Below, one piece after another: positions 18,836 through 27,583 of a DNA stretch of 64,000 nt. The notes beneath the pieces were generated by a model. The model was not told the origin of the DNA, did not search any database, and saw only the letters and a list, made by a program, of their open reading frames with translations. Each line of letters begins with the position of its first letter. Positions within the stretch are counted from its first letter, which is position 1. A program made the translations under genes and the position numbers. This stretch comes from CAZUAQ01 sp964618455 (GTDB taxonomy: Bacteria > Planctomycetota > Phycisphaerae > UBA1845 > PWPN01). The stretch spans positions 14,249 through 78,248 of the forward strand of contig CAZUAQ010000025.1 of NCBI GenBank assembly GCA_964618455.1. Reading direction: 5' to 3'.

Positions 18836-19290
18836 CTATTGATGTGCTTCGCTACGCATGGAGACGATGCCACGACAGATTGCCAGATTGCCACGAGCAT
18901 CGCTATCACACCATAGCCTAAAGGCGATCTTGCCGATACCGGCGGGCAATCCGAATGTCCGCAGGATGATGCGGTAAGCCGCTTTGGCACCGCTCAGGCC
19001 GTTGACGGCAAGGAGTATGCCCCATCGCCGCTCGGCGAGACCATCGCTCTCGAGATTGGACGCCGCAAGTACGACCGGGAACACCAGACCGATCACGAAT
19101 ACCGCAGGGTCCAGCGTGAACAACATCAGGACACTACGCTTCAACAGGAACAGTAGCAGTCTCGTCGCCGGCTGGACGCCTTAGGCCTCAATCGTCACGG
19201 CCATGAACAACGCCGACGTGAGCACAATGATGACAGCAAACGCTGTAGGCATAATCGCCAGTGCCACACATCTGTCGGGGCACCAACGAA
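18836..19290 (-). pseudogene. Remnant of a multi-helix membrane protein (spermidine-synthase-like MFS?)
   Basis: On the minus strand one frame reads hydrophobic helices continuously from about 19290 to 18836, interrupted by a stop codon near 19192. The downstream part contains VIGLVFPVVLAASNLE and GILLAVNGLSGAKAAYRIIL. That pattern recalls the membrane half of planctomycete spermidine-synthase-like proteins (LLAVNGLGG...GAE.AYR). No C-terminal methyltransferase-fold domain follows. The identity is a guess from memory of the family, but the in-frame stop and missing ends show that it is broken. Confidence 0.4.
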
Positions 19291-19446
19291 GCAATCCCGG
19301 TTCGACTGATTACTGTTCTAATTCCTGTCTTGGCGTTTTCTCGACTGACCTGCAATTGACCAGGATGTGACGATCTCGACTTGCGCTTGCGGGCGCGATG
19401 AAGTTACAACCCTCGTCCCGCAAATTCGTGCGACGCTACCCACCGT

Positions 19447-19499
19447 AAAGCCCTCATCAGCGGTGTCACAATCTTGACCGAGGTGGAAGCCGATACCGA
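19447..19499 (-). repeat. 53-bp dispersed repeat, copy 2
   Basis: This is the partner of 3752-3804, with two mismatches in 53 bases. Here the minus-strand frame stays open (19584 to 19318, 88 codons) and reads GIPFGIGFHLGQDCDTADEGF across the repeat. Copy 2 may therefore be the less decayed version of an unrecognised coding fragment. Confidence 0.7.
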
Positions 19500-19649
19500 A
19501 GGGGATACCGTACCCCCGAATGAGGGTACAACCCCCACAGAATGCGAAAAAACGCGGTTGCAGGCGACACCTTGCGAATCTCATCAGATCGCGCTAAACT
19601 GCTGAGAATCGGAGGGTTTGTGAGCATTTCTGCGAGCCGTCAGAAGCGA

Positions 19650-19693
19650 TTCCCAAGCTGGACGTCGTGGGTTCGAATCCCATCGCCCGCTAT
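19650..19693 (+). repeat. tRNA-Gly(CCC) 3'-half fragment, putative attachment site (left)
   Basis: The 44 bases run from the anticodon loop (TTCCCAA) through the 3' anticodon stem GCTGG, variable loop ACGTC and T-arm (GTGGG-TTCGAAT-CCCAT) to the acceptor strand CGCCCGC plus T. The upstream bases do not form the 5' half, since no CCAGC precedes the loop, so this is not a functional tRNA. An identical copy is at 25997-26040. tRNA 3' halves of this extent are the usual core site of tyrosine-recombinase elements. Confidence 0.8.
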
Positions 19694-19788
19694 CTTCCTT
19701 TACATCAAGCACTTACAGTATACTTCTAAAAGAATGCACTGGGCATCCAAGATGCGAAATCGTCGATTCTGCACCAAAAACCGCGGTG

Positions 19789-19821
19789 CACGACTGCCAG
19801 CTACGCAAACGGGCAGTCGTG
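19789..19821. other. Perfect 10-bp inverted repeat
   Basis: CACGACTGCC (19789-19798) and GGCAGTCGTG (19812-19821) form a perfect stem with a 13-base loop, about 100 bases inside the left attachment-like site. No gene is adjacent to be terminated. It may be an element-end structure. Confidence 0.4.
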
Positions 19822-20151
19822 GATCAGCCTGTCAGAAACGCTGCAACAACTCGTTTCCAACAAGGAGTTTACGCAGTAAGAAATACTGAGAGCAGGACGA
19901 GTTGGTCAAAAGTTGGTCAATCGGTTTCACTCGCATAGAGGTTTCTGGCGGCTTGGGGGAGGAGGCATAATGTCAGCCAGGCTGGTCGACACTATGAAGC
20001 AACTTGGGCAAAACGGATCGCAGGTACTTGATGCGTCTCGCATGACAGCAGCGAAGCGTGCTCGGGCCAGCAACGAGCTGGCCTCATGTTGGCTAGTCGC
20101 GTGGCGTAGGCGCCAAACTGACCCACACTCCCCGACTGGCTCTATGGGGCG

Positions 20152-23100
20152 TCAGTCGGCGCAGGCCGGATCGCCAGGGTTGTTCGCGCCACTGATACAG
20201 CGCTGGACCACAGCGAAGTCAGATTGATCACCGTCGCCGTCGTTGTCGAAGTCTTTGTCCTCGCAGCCGCCCGCTACAAGTACGGCCGGGCCCGAGGCGC
20301 AAGCCTCGAAGGCGTCGACATCATCCTTGTCCACGTCGCCGTCATTGTCGAAGTCGGCTGGAATCGCGGGCGGACAGCCATCGGCGTCCACCGTTGCGCC
20401 GGGGATCGTGCTCGGGCAAAGATCGCAACCGTCGGGAATGCCATCGGTGTCCGCGTCCAGCGTGTCGTCGAAGCCGGGGCAGGCGTCGCAACCGTCGGGA
20501 ATGCCATCGTTGTCAGCATCGAGGTTGTCATCGAAGCCAGGACAGATGTCGCACACGTCGCCGACGCCGTCACCCAGACCGATGGTGGCGACGTTAGCGA
20601 TCTCCGTGTCGCTCAGGTCTGTGCTGAAGATCGTGACCTCGTCGATCGAGCCGGCAAAATAATAGCTGCCCACATTGCCCCGTTCACCGAAGTACAGGTC
20701 TGAGTTGTTGGCGGTCGTATTGACCGTGCTATCAACCACGGCGTCCTCTTCGATGCCGTCGATGTAGAGACGGAGCATCCCGCCCGCGTCGCGGACGAAG
20801 GCCACGTGGTGCCATCGGCCGTCGTTCACCCGCGCCTGCGACAGCACGCCCGAACCGTTCGAGCCGTCGTACCGCGCCGCGAAAATCCGGCCTTCATTGG
20901 CGTGAGTCTCGTTGAAGATCCGGATCACGAAGGGGTAACCCCCTTGGGTGTCCCATTTCTCGATGATCATGTTGTCGGTCACGGAGAGATCTGCCTGCTG
21001 GGACGGCGCCTGGATCCACGCGGTGACGGTGAAGGTGTCGGCCGTGTCGAAGTTGAAGTCGGCGCTGTTGGGAACAACCGCGGAATCGGTGGTCCCATTC
21101 AGCGAGATGCCGGTTCCGTAGCGGCCCGGCGCCCAGAAGTCTCCGCTCAAAGTGGCGTCGTTGGCACCGACGGTGTCCTGAGCGGTGGCGCCGGCGCCCT
21201 CTTCGAAGCGCCAGGCCGCGACCGGAGAGAGGGCCGGGTTGGGCCCTTCGCTGTCGAGTTGGTCCGCATTTGCATCGTCCGCGCAGTTGTCGCAGCCGTC
21301 CGGGGCGCCGTCGCCGTCGGTGTCCAGGTAGTCGTCGAAACCCGGGCAGGCGTCCACGTCATCGCAAACGTTGTCGGCATCGGTATCACCGGCTGCATCG
21401 TCGCCGAGACACTTGTCGCAGCCTGTGCGGACCCCATCGTTATCCGGATCAACATCCTCGATATGGCTGACGGTTGAGCTGAAGAGGACCGTGCACCCCG
21501 GACCGCAGCCGAAACCCGCATTCTGAAGCGTGATGGTGATCGCACCGTCTGTCTGCAAATAGTAGTTCCAATCCGCTGCGCTGATCGGCACAAACCGGAC
21601 CTGGGGACCTACACAGCCACCGTTTCCGATATACTCGTTGAACAGTTTAGTCACGTAGTTATTGTTGACGAAGACATCGATCCCGGATCCGTTATTGCCG
21701 ATCCAGCCCTGACCGGTCACCTCCAGAGCTACGTCACTCAAGGTAGCCACCGCATCGGGAACGACCCAGTCCTTTGTCGTCGGGGTGCAGCCGAAACCGG
21801 GTGATGTTGCTTCGAACACCGGTTCTGGTTCGCAGTCGTCCGGAACGTCGTTACCGTCGCAATCCTGATTGGGGATCAGATTGCCCGCAGGAATGACCTC
21901 GTCCGACTGGCCTGGAGGGGTCCAGCGCAACTGCGCCACGGCACCGCCGGTCGCCTCGTAATACTCAAAGGTGATGGGATACTCGGTATACGCTCCCAGA
22001 CTGATGACGCCCGATTCATCTTGCGGAGCATGATCGGTCCAGTCATCAATCAGGAGTTGACCATCCACCCACAGACGCGCGCCGTCGTCGGTACGTGTCG
22101 TGAACGTGTAATCCCCGGCCGCCTCGGTGCGGACGTACCCCGTCCAACGCACAGAGAAGTTGTCGGTGCCCACGCTGTAGGACGGTCTGCCTACACCCCA
22201 GTCGAAGTCGATCCCAGCATCAATCCACACGGCGGGCGATCCGGAGAGATTGTTCGATGGATAGTAGGAGCCAATAAGCCCGTTCACGTTCATTTCATCG
22301 CAGTCCGAGGCACCATTGCCGTTGCAATCAATGCTATTGTCCAAGCCGGGGCAGAGATCGCACGCATCGCCGACGCCGTCACCATCGGCATCAACAGTAT
22401 CATCAAAGCCTGGACAGGTGTCAGTTTCGTTGGGTATACCGTCTCCGTCATAGTCCGAGTTGTATTCGAATGCTCCCATATCGAGATACTTCACAGCACC
22501 AACCCCAAGGTTCAGAAAGCTCGGGTGATCGAAGGTTCGCGACAATCCGCTCAGGTCCACGCTGCCGCCACCGTTCGCAACGTAGGTGTCATAGTCAGCC
22601 GCATCGATACCCCAAGAAAAGGTATCCAGGCGATAATCACCACCCGCCGCATACAAGAAAGTCGGGACATTAGAGATGTTCGTGCCTGTCCCACCGGGGA
22701 AGAGGCAGTAGCTCGCCGTTGCACCGCCGCCGAGGACGCTGATCGTGTTGGATCCGTCGAAGATGCAGTTGGTCGCTGCGGCATTGTTGTACACGGCAAT
22801 TTCGTCGGTGTTGCGCCCAAATGTGCAGTTAACAAGTGAGGTAGCTCCGCTGCCTTCGACAGTGCTCGCAGCGCCATTGTTGCCTGCGAACAGGCAATTG
22901 ATGAAGATCCCGTTCACTCCGCCGAAAGCGCTGGCGTCACTGGCTCCAAAGTTGTCGATGAACCGGCACTCCTCGAAAAGTGCCGTTCCGCTACCGGTGC
23001 TGCCAACCGCCGAGTGTGGCGAAGCGCCTGCGCCGTCGTGTTCACGAAAATCAACCCGGCGAAATACAGGGTTGACGTTAATACCGACATAAACCCCGGC

Positions 23101-23901
23101 CACGGAGGACAGGGAGCCATTACCTCGCCGTATTGTCAGGTCTTCGAACGTGCTTGAAGTTTCGTACAAGGTTATCACACGACCGCTGTAGTCGCCGTCA
23201 ATGAACGTCTGGTCGCGCCCCTGCCCGCGAATGGTGAGATTCTTCAATTGCAGCACAATACCCGCCTCGACCAACGTGCCCGAGCCGATCTCGATGATAT
23301 CACCGCTTACGGCATCATTGATTGCACCCTGCAGCGTGTCCGAAATCGTGCCCTGAGTCACGTTCAGGATCGCGGGCGAGATGTCAAATGCTCCGGCCTT
23401 AACGACGATGTTGTCGAAGTTATACGACTCGGACGTACCGGGGGTCCCCGTGATCACCAGTTCGTCCAGCACCTGAAACGGATCGTCGCTCACGATGGTT
23501 TCAAAACCGTTGGGGACAAGGTTAGCAGTCTGATCGAGAACAAGACTGCCGTTGAGGAAGCCCTGGATCGAGAGCTCGAGCGTGCCGCTGAATGTGTTGG
23601 CGTCCATGCTGACAAAAACGAACGTTCCGGTGGTGTTCTCGGTAACAGTGACTGCGGCCGGTACCGGCACGCCACCGGTATAATTTGGCCCTAGCGCATA
23701 GATCGAAGGCCCGGGATTGCCGCCGGAGACATTTTGATACAGGCTTCCGGCAGTCGGCTCGACAGCGAAAGTGTTCTCTACGTATGTGGTGAATGGATCC
23801 GTGTCCGGGCCCGGAAGGCCGTCGAACGTAATGGTAGCTGCATAAACCGGCGCGGCCAATGCCGTTGTAGCGAATAGCAGCGCTCGGATGAAGGTCCGCA
23901 T
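20152..23901 (-). CDS. Giant secreted protein: beta-helix, TSP3 repeats, PA14, LamG, dockerin
   Basis: The protein has 1249 residues, with the start at 23901 after AGGAGAG and a signal peptide ending in PVYAA. Domains in order are an N-terminal beta-sandwich (about 25-180), a parallel beta-helix (about 190-480) and thrombospondin type 3 Ca-binding repeats (DYDGDGIPNETDTCPGFDD). A PA14 domain follows (LIGSYYPSN, YTFTTRTDDGARLWVDG), then a beta-domain, more TSP3 repeats, a LamG/concanavalin-like domain (AAWRFEEGAGATAQD, FTVTAWIQAP) and further TSP3 repeats. The C-terminus is a dockerin-like pair (DFDNDGDVDKDDVDAFEAC; DFDNDGDGDQSDFAVVQRC). It is probably a Ca-stabilised surface protein that binds or processes glycans. 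It lies between two attachment-like tRNA fragments together with an AraC regulator. Confidence 0.82.
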   Translation of the reverse strand: MRTFIRALLFATTALAAPVYAATITFDGLPGPDTDPFTTYVENTFAVEPTAGSLYQNVSGGNPGPSIYALGPNYTGGVPVPAAVTVTENTTGTFVFVSMDANTFSGTLELSIQGFLNGSLVLDQTANLVPNGFETIVSDDPFQVLDELVITGTPGTSESYNFDNIVVKAGAFDISPAILNVTQGTISDTLQGAINDAVSGDIIEIGSGTLVEAGIVLQLKNLTIRGQGRDQTFIDGDYSGRVITLYETSSTFEDLTIRRGNGSLSSVAGVYVGINVNPVFRRVDFREHDGAGASPHSAVGSTGSGTALFEECRFIDNFGASDASAFGGVNGIFINCLFAGNNGAASTVEGSGATSLVNCTFGRNTDEIAVYNNAAATNCIFDGSNTISVLGGGATASYCLFPGGTGTNISNVPTFLYAAGGDYRLDTFSWGIDAADYDTYVANGGGSVDLSGLSRTFDHPSFLNLGVGAVKYLDMGAFEYNSDYDGDGIPNETDTCPGFDDTVDADGDGVGDACDLCPGLDNSIDCNGNGASDCDEMNVNGLIGSYYPSNNLSGSPAVWIDAGIDFDWGVGRPSYSVGTDNFSVRWTGYVRTEAAGDYTFTTRTDDGARLWVDGQLLIDDWTDHAPQDESGVISLGAYTEYPITFEYYEATGGAVAQLRWTPPGQSDEVIPAGNLIPNQDCDGNDVPDDCEPEPVFEATSPGFGCTPTTKDWVVPDAVATLSDVALEVTGQGWIGNNGSGIDVFVNNNYVTKLFNEYIGNGGCVGPQVRFVPISAADWNYYLQTDGAITITLQNAGFGCGPGCTVLFSSTVSHIEDVDPDNDGVRTGCDKCLGDDAAGDTDADNVCDDVDACPGFDDYLDTDGDGAPDGCDNCADDANADQLDSEGPNPALSPVAAWRFEEGAGATAQDTVGANDATLSGDFWAPGRYGTGISLNGTTDSAVVPNSADFNFDTADTFTVTAWIQAPSQQADLSVTDNMIIEKWDTQGGYPFVIRIFNETHANEGRIFAARYDGSNGSGVLSQARVNDGRWHHVAFVRDAGGMLRLYIDGIEEDAVVDSTVNTTANNSDLYFGERGNVGSYYFAGSIDEVTIFSTDLSDTEIANVATIGLGDGVGDVCDICPGFDDNLDADNDGIPDGCDACPGFDDTLDADTDGIPDGCDLCPSTIPGATVDADGCPPAIPADFDNDGDVDKDDVDAFEACASGPAVLVAGGCEDKDFDNDGDGDQSDFAVVQRCISGANNPGDPACAD

Positions 23902-24410
23902 AAGAGCTCTCCTGGCAGTAGAGTATGAAATCAAAGTATTCGTCTCTCACGCCGTCGCGCGAGCATGCGTCCGACCATCCCCAACGACGATAGCGAAACG
24001 AGTTCGAGCGCAAAACGGCTTTCCGTGAGGCTCGTCTGCTGCCCGCAATAACCCCTCGCCATCGAAGACGAAGGCCCGACCGGCGGCGTAGTTCCCAATG
24101 AATCTCGCTGTGGAGCATCGCACTGCCCGCCACGACTCGATAAACATGCTAGGCCTCTATACTGGCCGGGACACTGGACAAGCGTCTCACACTTTGATGG
24201 ACAGGCGCCTCACGTGCTTAAGTGATTGCCAGAAAAATGTTTACGACCAGAATACACAGAGATTGCCGGTCTTATTTATCCGAATGGGACTGACAATAAT
24301 TCGAGCTTGGGTTAAATCCGGGCGATCGGACCTGCTAATATGGATTCTGAACAGAATCTCTTACACCGTCTTCATGACTTTCCGTGAGATGGTATTTGCG
24401 TGGCAGATAT
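23902..24410. other. Divergent promoter region
   Basis: This 509-base region lies between the divergent giant-protein gene and the AraC gene. It is more AT-rich than the flanking genes toward the AraC gene and contains a pair of 15-bp direct repeats at 24176-24213. No gene is supported. Confidence 0.5.
24176..24213. promoter_or_regulatory. Direct repeats, candidate AraC-type operator
   Basis: GGACAAGCGTCTCAC (24176-24190) and GGACAGGCGCCTCAC (24199-24213) match in 13 of 15 positions and start 23 bases apart, about two helical turns. That is the geometry AraC-family dimers often bind. The site lies about 200 bases upstream of the AraC gene and 275 bases upstream of the divergent gene. Confidence 0.4.
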
Positions 24411-25481
24411 ATGGCAGAACAACGTTCGGACAATCGGTTAGATAATGAACTCGATCCTGTGAGGCTTCCCGTTCTTACGTTCAGTACGCCGCCCGGAACA
24501 GATGCCTTCGAAATGTGGCACGAGGTGACGAGGACGATGTACGAGGTCCGAGCCCGCGGAGAACTGCCGTCCTTTCGTGCCGAATCGGAGTTCTACGAAC
24601 TGGACGGTCTGGTCTTCGGCCGAGCCTCGTACAGCGGCACAACCTACACGCGCGAGCCGCAGCATTTGAGAAGTGGCGAGACCGATCGAATCAGCTTGCA
24701 GTTGCCGATCGGGGGAGGCGTCGAGCGTGGACTGATCGGGGACCGTCCCTTCGCGGCGGCCACGGATCGAATCACTTTGCGGGACTGGGCGCATCCGTTC
24801 ACGACTGCATCAGAACCCCATGAGCAACTGAGTCTGCTGATCCCGCGCGAGCGCGTCATCGCTCACGACTTCGTCTACGAACAACGGCCGGTCATCACGT
24901 GGATGCTGGATGCGCCACAGGGTCGGATGCTGGCCAATGCATTGATCTCGCTCTGGCAGGCGCTGCCGGAAGCCAGCGCGGCTGATGCGCCCACGCTGGC
25001 GGGAGGGATCCTCGGTCTGCTCAATGGATTGATCTCGCCGGACTCCGGCCGGCGTCAAGAGCCTTTGCCTCCGCAGGCATTGCTCGGTGCCATGACGCGA
25101 TTTCTCGATACCCGCTTGGCCGACCCTACTCTCGGCGTCGATCAGCTACTGGCAGCATTTCGTTGCTCGCGGGCTAGCGTGTATCGATGCTTCAGGGAGT
25201 GCGGCGGTGTTCAATCCTACATACGAACTCAGCGGCTAGCGAACTGCTTCCGCGACTTGAAGCGGCTGACATCCTCTCGACAGCGTGTGCGTGAGGTAGC
25301 CCTGCGATGGGGCTTCACGGACATGAGCCATTTCTATCGCGTGTTCAAGCGACAGTTTGGAATCACGCCTTCCGAGGTCGTTGATGCTGCAAGGCGCGAT
25401 GACACCGAAATGCCTTCGACAAGTCTTTCTGCCGAACGCGACGAGATTGCCACGATCCACGACTGGTTTGCGCAAACCTGA
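24411..25481 (+). CDS. AraC-family transcriptional regulator
   Basis: The protein has 356 residues. The N-terminal 200 residues resemble the AraC_binding_2 sensor (FSTPPGTDAFEMWHEV, RISLQLPIGGGVERGL, LSLLIPRERV). The C-terminal domain (about 235-325) is a double helix-turn-helix with LGVDQLLAAFRCSRASVYRCF and REVALRWGFTDMSHFYRVFKRQFG followed by TPSEV. I prefer the ATG at 24411, but an in-frame GTG at 24384 would add nine residues. It is divergent from the giant secreted protein and sits in the same tRNA-Gly-bracketed island, so it may regulate that gene. The inducer is unknown. Confidence 0.87.
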   Translation: MAEQRSDNRLDNELDPVRLPVLTFSTPPGTDAFEMWHEVTRTMYEVRARGELPSFRAESEFYELDGLVFGRASYSGTTYTREPQHLRSGETDRISLQLPIGGGVERGLIGDRPFAAATDRITLRDWAHPFTTASEPHEQLSLLIPRERVIAHDFVYEQRPVITWMLDAPQGRMLANALISLWQALPEASAADAPTLAGGILGLLNGLISPDSGRRQEPLPPQALLGAMTRFLDTRLADPTLGVDQLLAAFRCSRASVYRCFRECGGVQSYIRTQRLANCFRDLKRLTSSRQRVREVALRWGFTDMSHFYRVFKRQFGITPSEVVDAARRDDTEMPSTSLSAERDEIATIHDWFAQT

Positions 25482-26156
25482 AACCCGCGGGCGCCGAGGC
25501 CAATCCAGGCAACGAATCGATTTGGGTTCTGTTAACGGCAGGCTCCCTGCGTACGCTGATCGCCTCCCGGATTACCTCTATATACGCCTTTATCGCTCGT
25601 TGATGGAGGGTAGCTTGCAGGAGACATGTAGTAGGTCACTGGGATTCTGGCACTGAATCACGCCTGTGGTCTTGCGCCCCGTCTTGACGTCGAGATCCAA
25701 GCAGCCGCTGCATGCTTGTGTCGACGGTCCCGGTCCGGAAGCGGCTGTTGATGACATCCAGTCCGTGAGCAGGCAGTCGCCGGAAGCCTCGCCCGTCCTG
25801 TGAGCGGGCCGGTTTCGGCTATTCGAGGAGTGTTCTGTTGGGCGCTGGAGTTGGTCACTGAGTTGGTCAGTCGCCACGTGGTAGTGTCTTGTTATGGAGT
25901 GCTCAGTGACTTGTTGCCCACCCGCGAACCTCGTTTTCACCCAAACAAGGCGATGTAAGTGACTGCAATAAAAGCGTTTGCGTGCTGAATCCCGAGTTCC
26001 CAAGCTGGACGTCGTGGGTTCGAATCCCATCGCCCGCTATTTCGCGTAACTCACATGCCGAACGCTGTTTAGCGTGCCTGCCTGCGTCGGGCAGTGCGGC
26101 TGCGAGCCTCTGGAAGAGTGGTACTTTGCTACTTTTCGACCAGAAGGAGCAGTCGC
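25482..26156. other. Non-coding right end of island
   Basis: No gene is supported here. The region contains tandem AGTTGGTCA motifs (25849-25870) like those at 19900-19920, and the right tRNA-Gly fragment at 25997-26040. A minus-strand frame reading GIRTHDVQLGN across it is an artefact of the antisense tRNA sequence. Confidence 0.6.
25997..26040 (+). repeat. tRNA-Gly(CCC) 3'-half fragment, putative attachment site (right)
   Basis: This segment is identical over 44 bases to 19650-19693, from the anticodon loop to the 3' end of a tRNA-Gly with anticodon CCC. It is not a complete tRNA. An integrase remnant begins 117 bases downstream, the arrangement expected at the integrase end of a tRNA-targeting element. 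Confidence 0.82.
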
Positions 26157-26449
26157 GTGGCCCGGAAATCATCCTCACGTATCCCCAAGTACCGCCTTCA
26201 CGAGCCGTCCGGTCTCGCTGTCGTTCGACTCAACGGCGAGGACACCTACCTCGGTCCACACGGGTCGAAGGAGAGGTACAGAAGTACGCCCGGCTCATCA
26301 AGGAGTGGCTGGCGAACCACAAGCTGCTGGTGCCGGCGGATGAACTCTCCGAAGTCCCGAGCAACCTGACAGTTCACGAACTCATGGACGCGTATCTGGA
26401 ATTCGCCAACCGAATTGACCGTCAGTATCGGCAAGCGGGAATCCACTGA
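26157..26449 (+). pseudogene. Frameshifted, truncated tyrosine-recombinase integrase N-terminus
   Basis: A GTG at 26157 with AAGGAG upstream opens a frame reading ARKSSSRIPKYRLHEPSG, VVRLNGEDTYLGPHGSKE. Near 26265-26275 the reading jumps to another frame that continues YARLIKEWLANHK and LTVHELMDAYLEFANR before a stop at 26447. This combined order matches the N-terminal arm-binding and SAM-like start of planctomycete site-specific integrases. The catalytic domain (Arg-His-Arg-Tyr) is missing altogether. It lies directly beside the tRNA-Gly fragment, so it is the dead integrase of an integrated element. Confidence 0.72.
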
Positions 26450-26547
26450 TTGGGCAACGTCCTATGCTGATGAATGACGACCTGTCGAGGAGGCTAACTC
26501 TCCGGTGATCAAGAAGGTCGTTACCGAAATGGAGCGGTAGGCCCCGT

Positions 26548-27378
26548 TCAGTGACCTTCACCGCCGACCAGTTTGGCATCGAGATCGCCCGTGTACCAGA
26601 TGCTCGGTACATCCTCACCGTCCGTCTCCCGGATGTCACTGACGTGCCCGTCGAGCCAGGCCGTCTGACACCGCTTCCGGTGGCGGAAGACCTCTTCCAT
26701 GAAGTTGGGGAACCACGGCGGCTGGCCGCCCTGGCCGACACCGCGCGGCGGCAGTCGCCATTGCTGCAGGTTCTTGGCATTCCCGCCGAGGCACAACATG
26801 TCCTGATTGATGCTGTCCAGACGTTGCTCGATGTGATCCTGGAAGAAGATCACCTGAGACTGCAGTTTGAAGTCCGTATCGACCTGCCGTCCGGCATCCT
26901 GTTTTTCCGGATGCAGTACCGTGTAACCATTAAGTCCGTAGGAACACTGCTTGAAAAACTGCTGGTAGGGTTCGCCCATGCCGTTCTCGGGCCAGTCGTC
27001 GACGCGCTTCTGACTCGGGCAGGCCCAGACATCGCGATTCTTTTCGTACTTGTAGTAAGCGATTCCCCAGTACGCCAGGTTGTCATCCTTCTTGTAGGGC
27101 TTGATGGGAATCGTGTCGTCGTTCGCCTTCTGGCGCTGCCACGCGTTGTCCCACAAGCCATGATTGCTGGCCCGATGAGTCCACCCCTTGTGATCGATGG
27201 TGTACATCATCATGGCGTTGTACAGGTCCTTCATGTGCGCGCCGCACACGACCTTCTTGGCCTGCTCTCTCGCGCGCGACATGGAGGGCAGGAGGATACT
27301 GACAAGCAGCGCGATAATGGCAACGACAACGAGTACCTCGATCAGGGTGAAGCCCGATCTGACTTTTTGTGCTCTCAC
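26548..27378 (-). CDS. Prepilin-type N-terminal methylation domain protein
   Basis: This 276-residue protein starts with GTG at 27378 after GGAGGA. Its N-terminus is a type IV prepilin signal (SGFTLIEVLVVVAIIALLVS, cleavage after the Gly near residue 9), followed by the SRAREQAKKVVCGAHMKDLY stretch common to the many planctomycete type II secretion pseudopilin-like proteins. The C-terminal part (about 80-270) is a secreted domain with conserved CP, NG and WLDGHV motifs. The last is the equivalent of the H-x-DG element near the end of such proteins. Exact role unknown; paralogs are usually numerous in these genomes. Another relative lies at the right end of the window. Confidence 0.88.
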   Translation of the reverse strand: MRAQKVRSGFTLIEVLVVVAIIALLVSILLPSMSRAREQAKKVVCGAHMKDLYNAMMMYTIDHKGWTHRASNHGLWDNAWQRQKANDDTIPIKPYKKDDNLAYWGIAYYKYEKNRDVWACPSQKRVDDWPENGMGEPYQQFFKQCSYGLNGYTVLHPEKQDAGRQVDTDFKLQSQVIFFQDHIEQRLDSINQDMLCLGGNAKNLQQWRLPPRGVGQGGQPPWFPNFMEEVFRHRKRCQTAWLDGHVSDIRETDGEDVPSIWYTGDLDAKLVGGEGH

Positions 27379-27500
27379 GTGCGTGGTCCTCCACTTCCAG
27401 AAAGCAGTGCATTGTGTTCCATCAACGATGAACGGAATGCCCGGAACAATAGGCGATTCTCGCCAAGTCTCATCCGTGATCGGTCAAACAAAAAAGAGAT

Positions 27501-27533
27501 GACGGGCCGCCACCACAATGGTGGCGGCCCGTC
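27501..27533 (-). terminator. Strong intrinsic terminator
   Basis: A perfect 14-bp GC-rich stem (27501-27514 with 27520-27533) has a 5-base loop. Read on the minus strand, it is followed within a few bases by a run of T residues, the signature of an intrinsic terminator. It sits 51 bases after the stop of the repeat-module gene (27584) and also upstream of the prepilin gene, insulating the two. Confidence 0.9.
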
Positions 27534-27583
27534 TCAGTTACACATCACTCCAGCCGCGGAGGGATATCTAGGCAAATGCCCAC

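Larger units (their letters stand above)
18633..20151. other. Gene-poor decayed region, left end of mobile island
   Basis: About 1.5 kb lies between two genes without an intact gene. It holds a minus-strand pseudogene (18836-19290), the second copy of a 53-bp repeat (19447-19499), a 44-bp tRNA-Gly 3' fragment (19650-19693) and a 10-bp-stem hairpin (19789-19821). Tandem AGTTGGTCA motifs occur at 19900-19920. Several short frames exist, none with a convincing start. Confidence 0.6.

Noticed and set aside
19650..19693. Possible complete tRNA-Gly gene
   Set aside because: The D-arm, 5' acceptor strand and 5' anticodon stem are absent upstream, as also at 25997-26040.
25590..26030. Minus-strand frame reading MGFEPTTSS... 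overlapping the tRNA-Gly fragment
   Set aside because: It is the antisense of the tRNA fragment plus non-coding DNA, a well-known false ORF type. No ribosome site or domain supports it.
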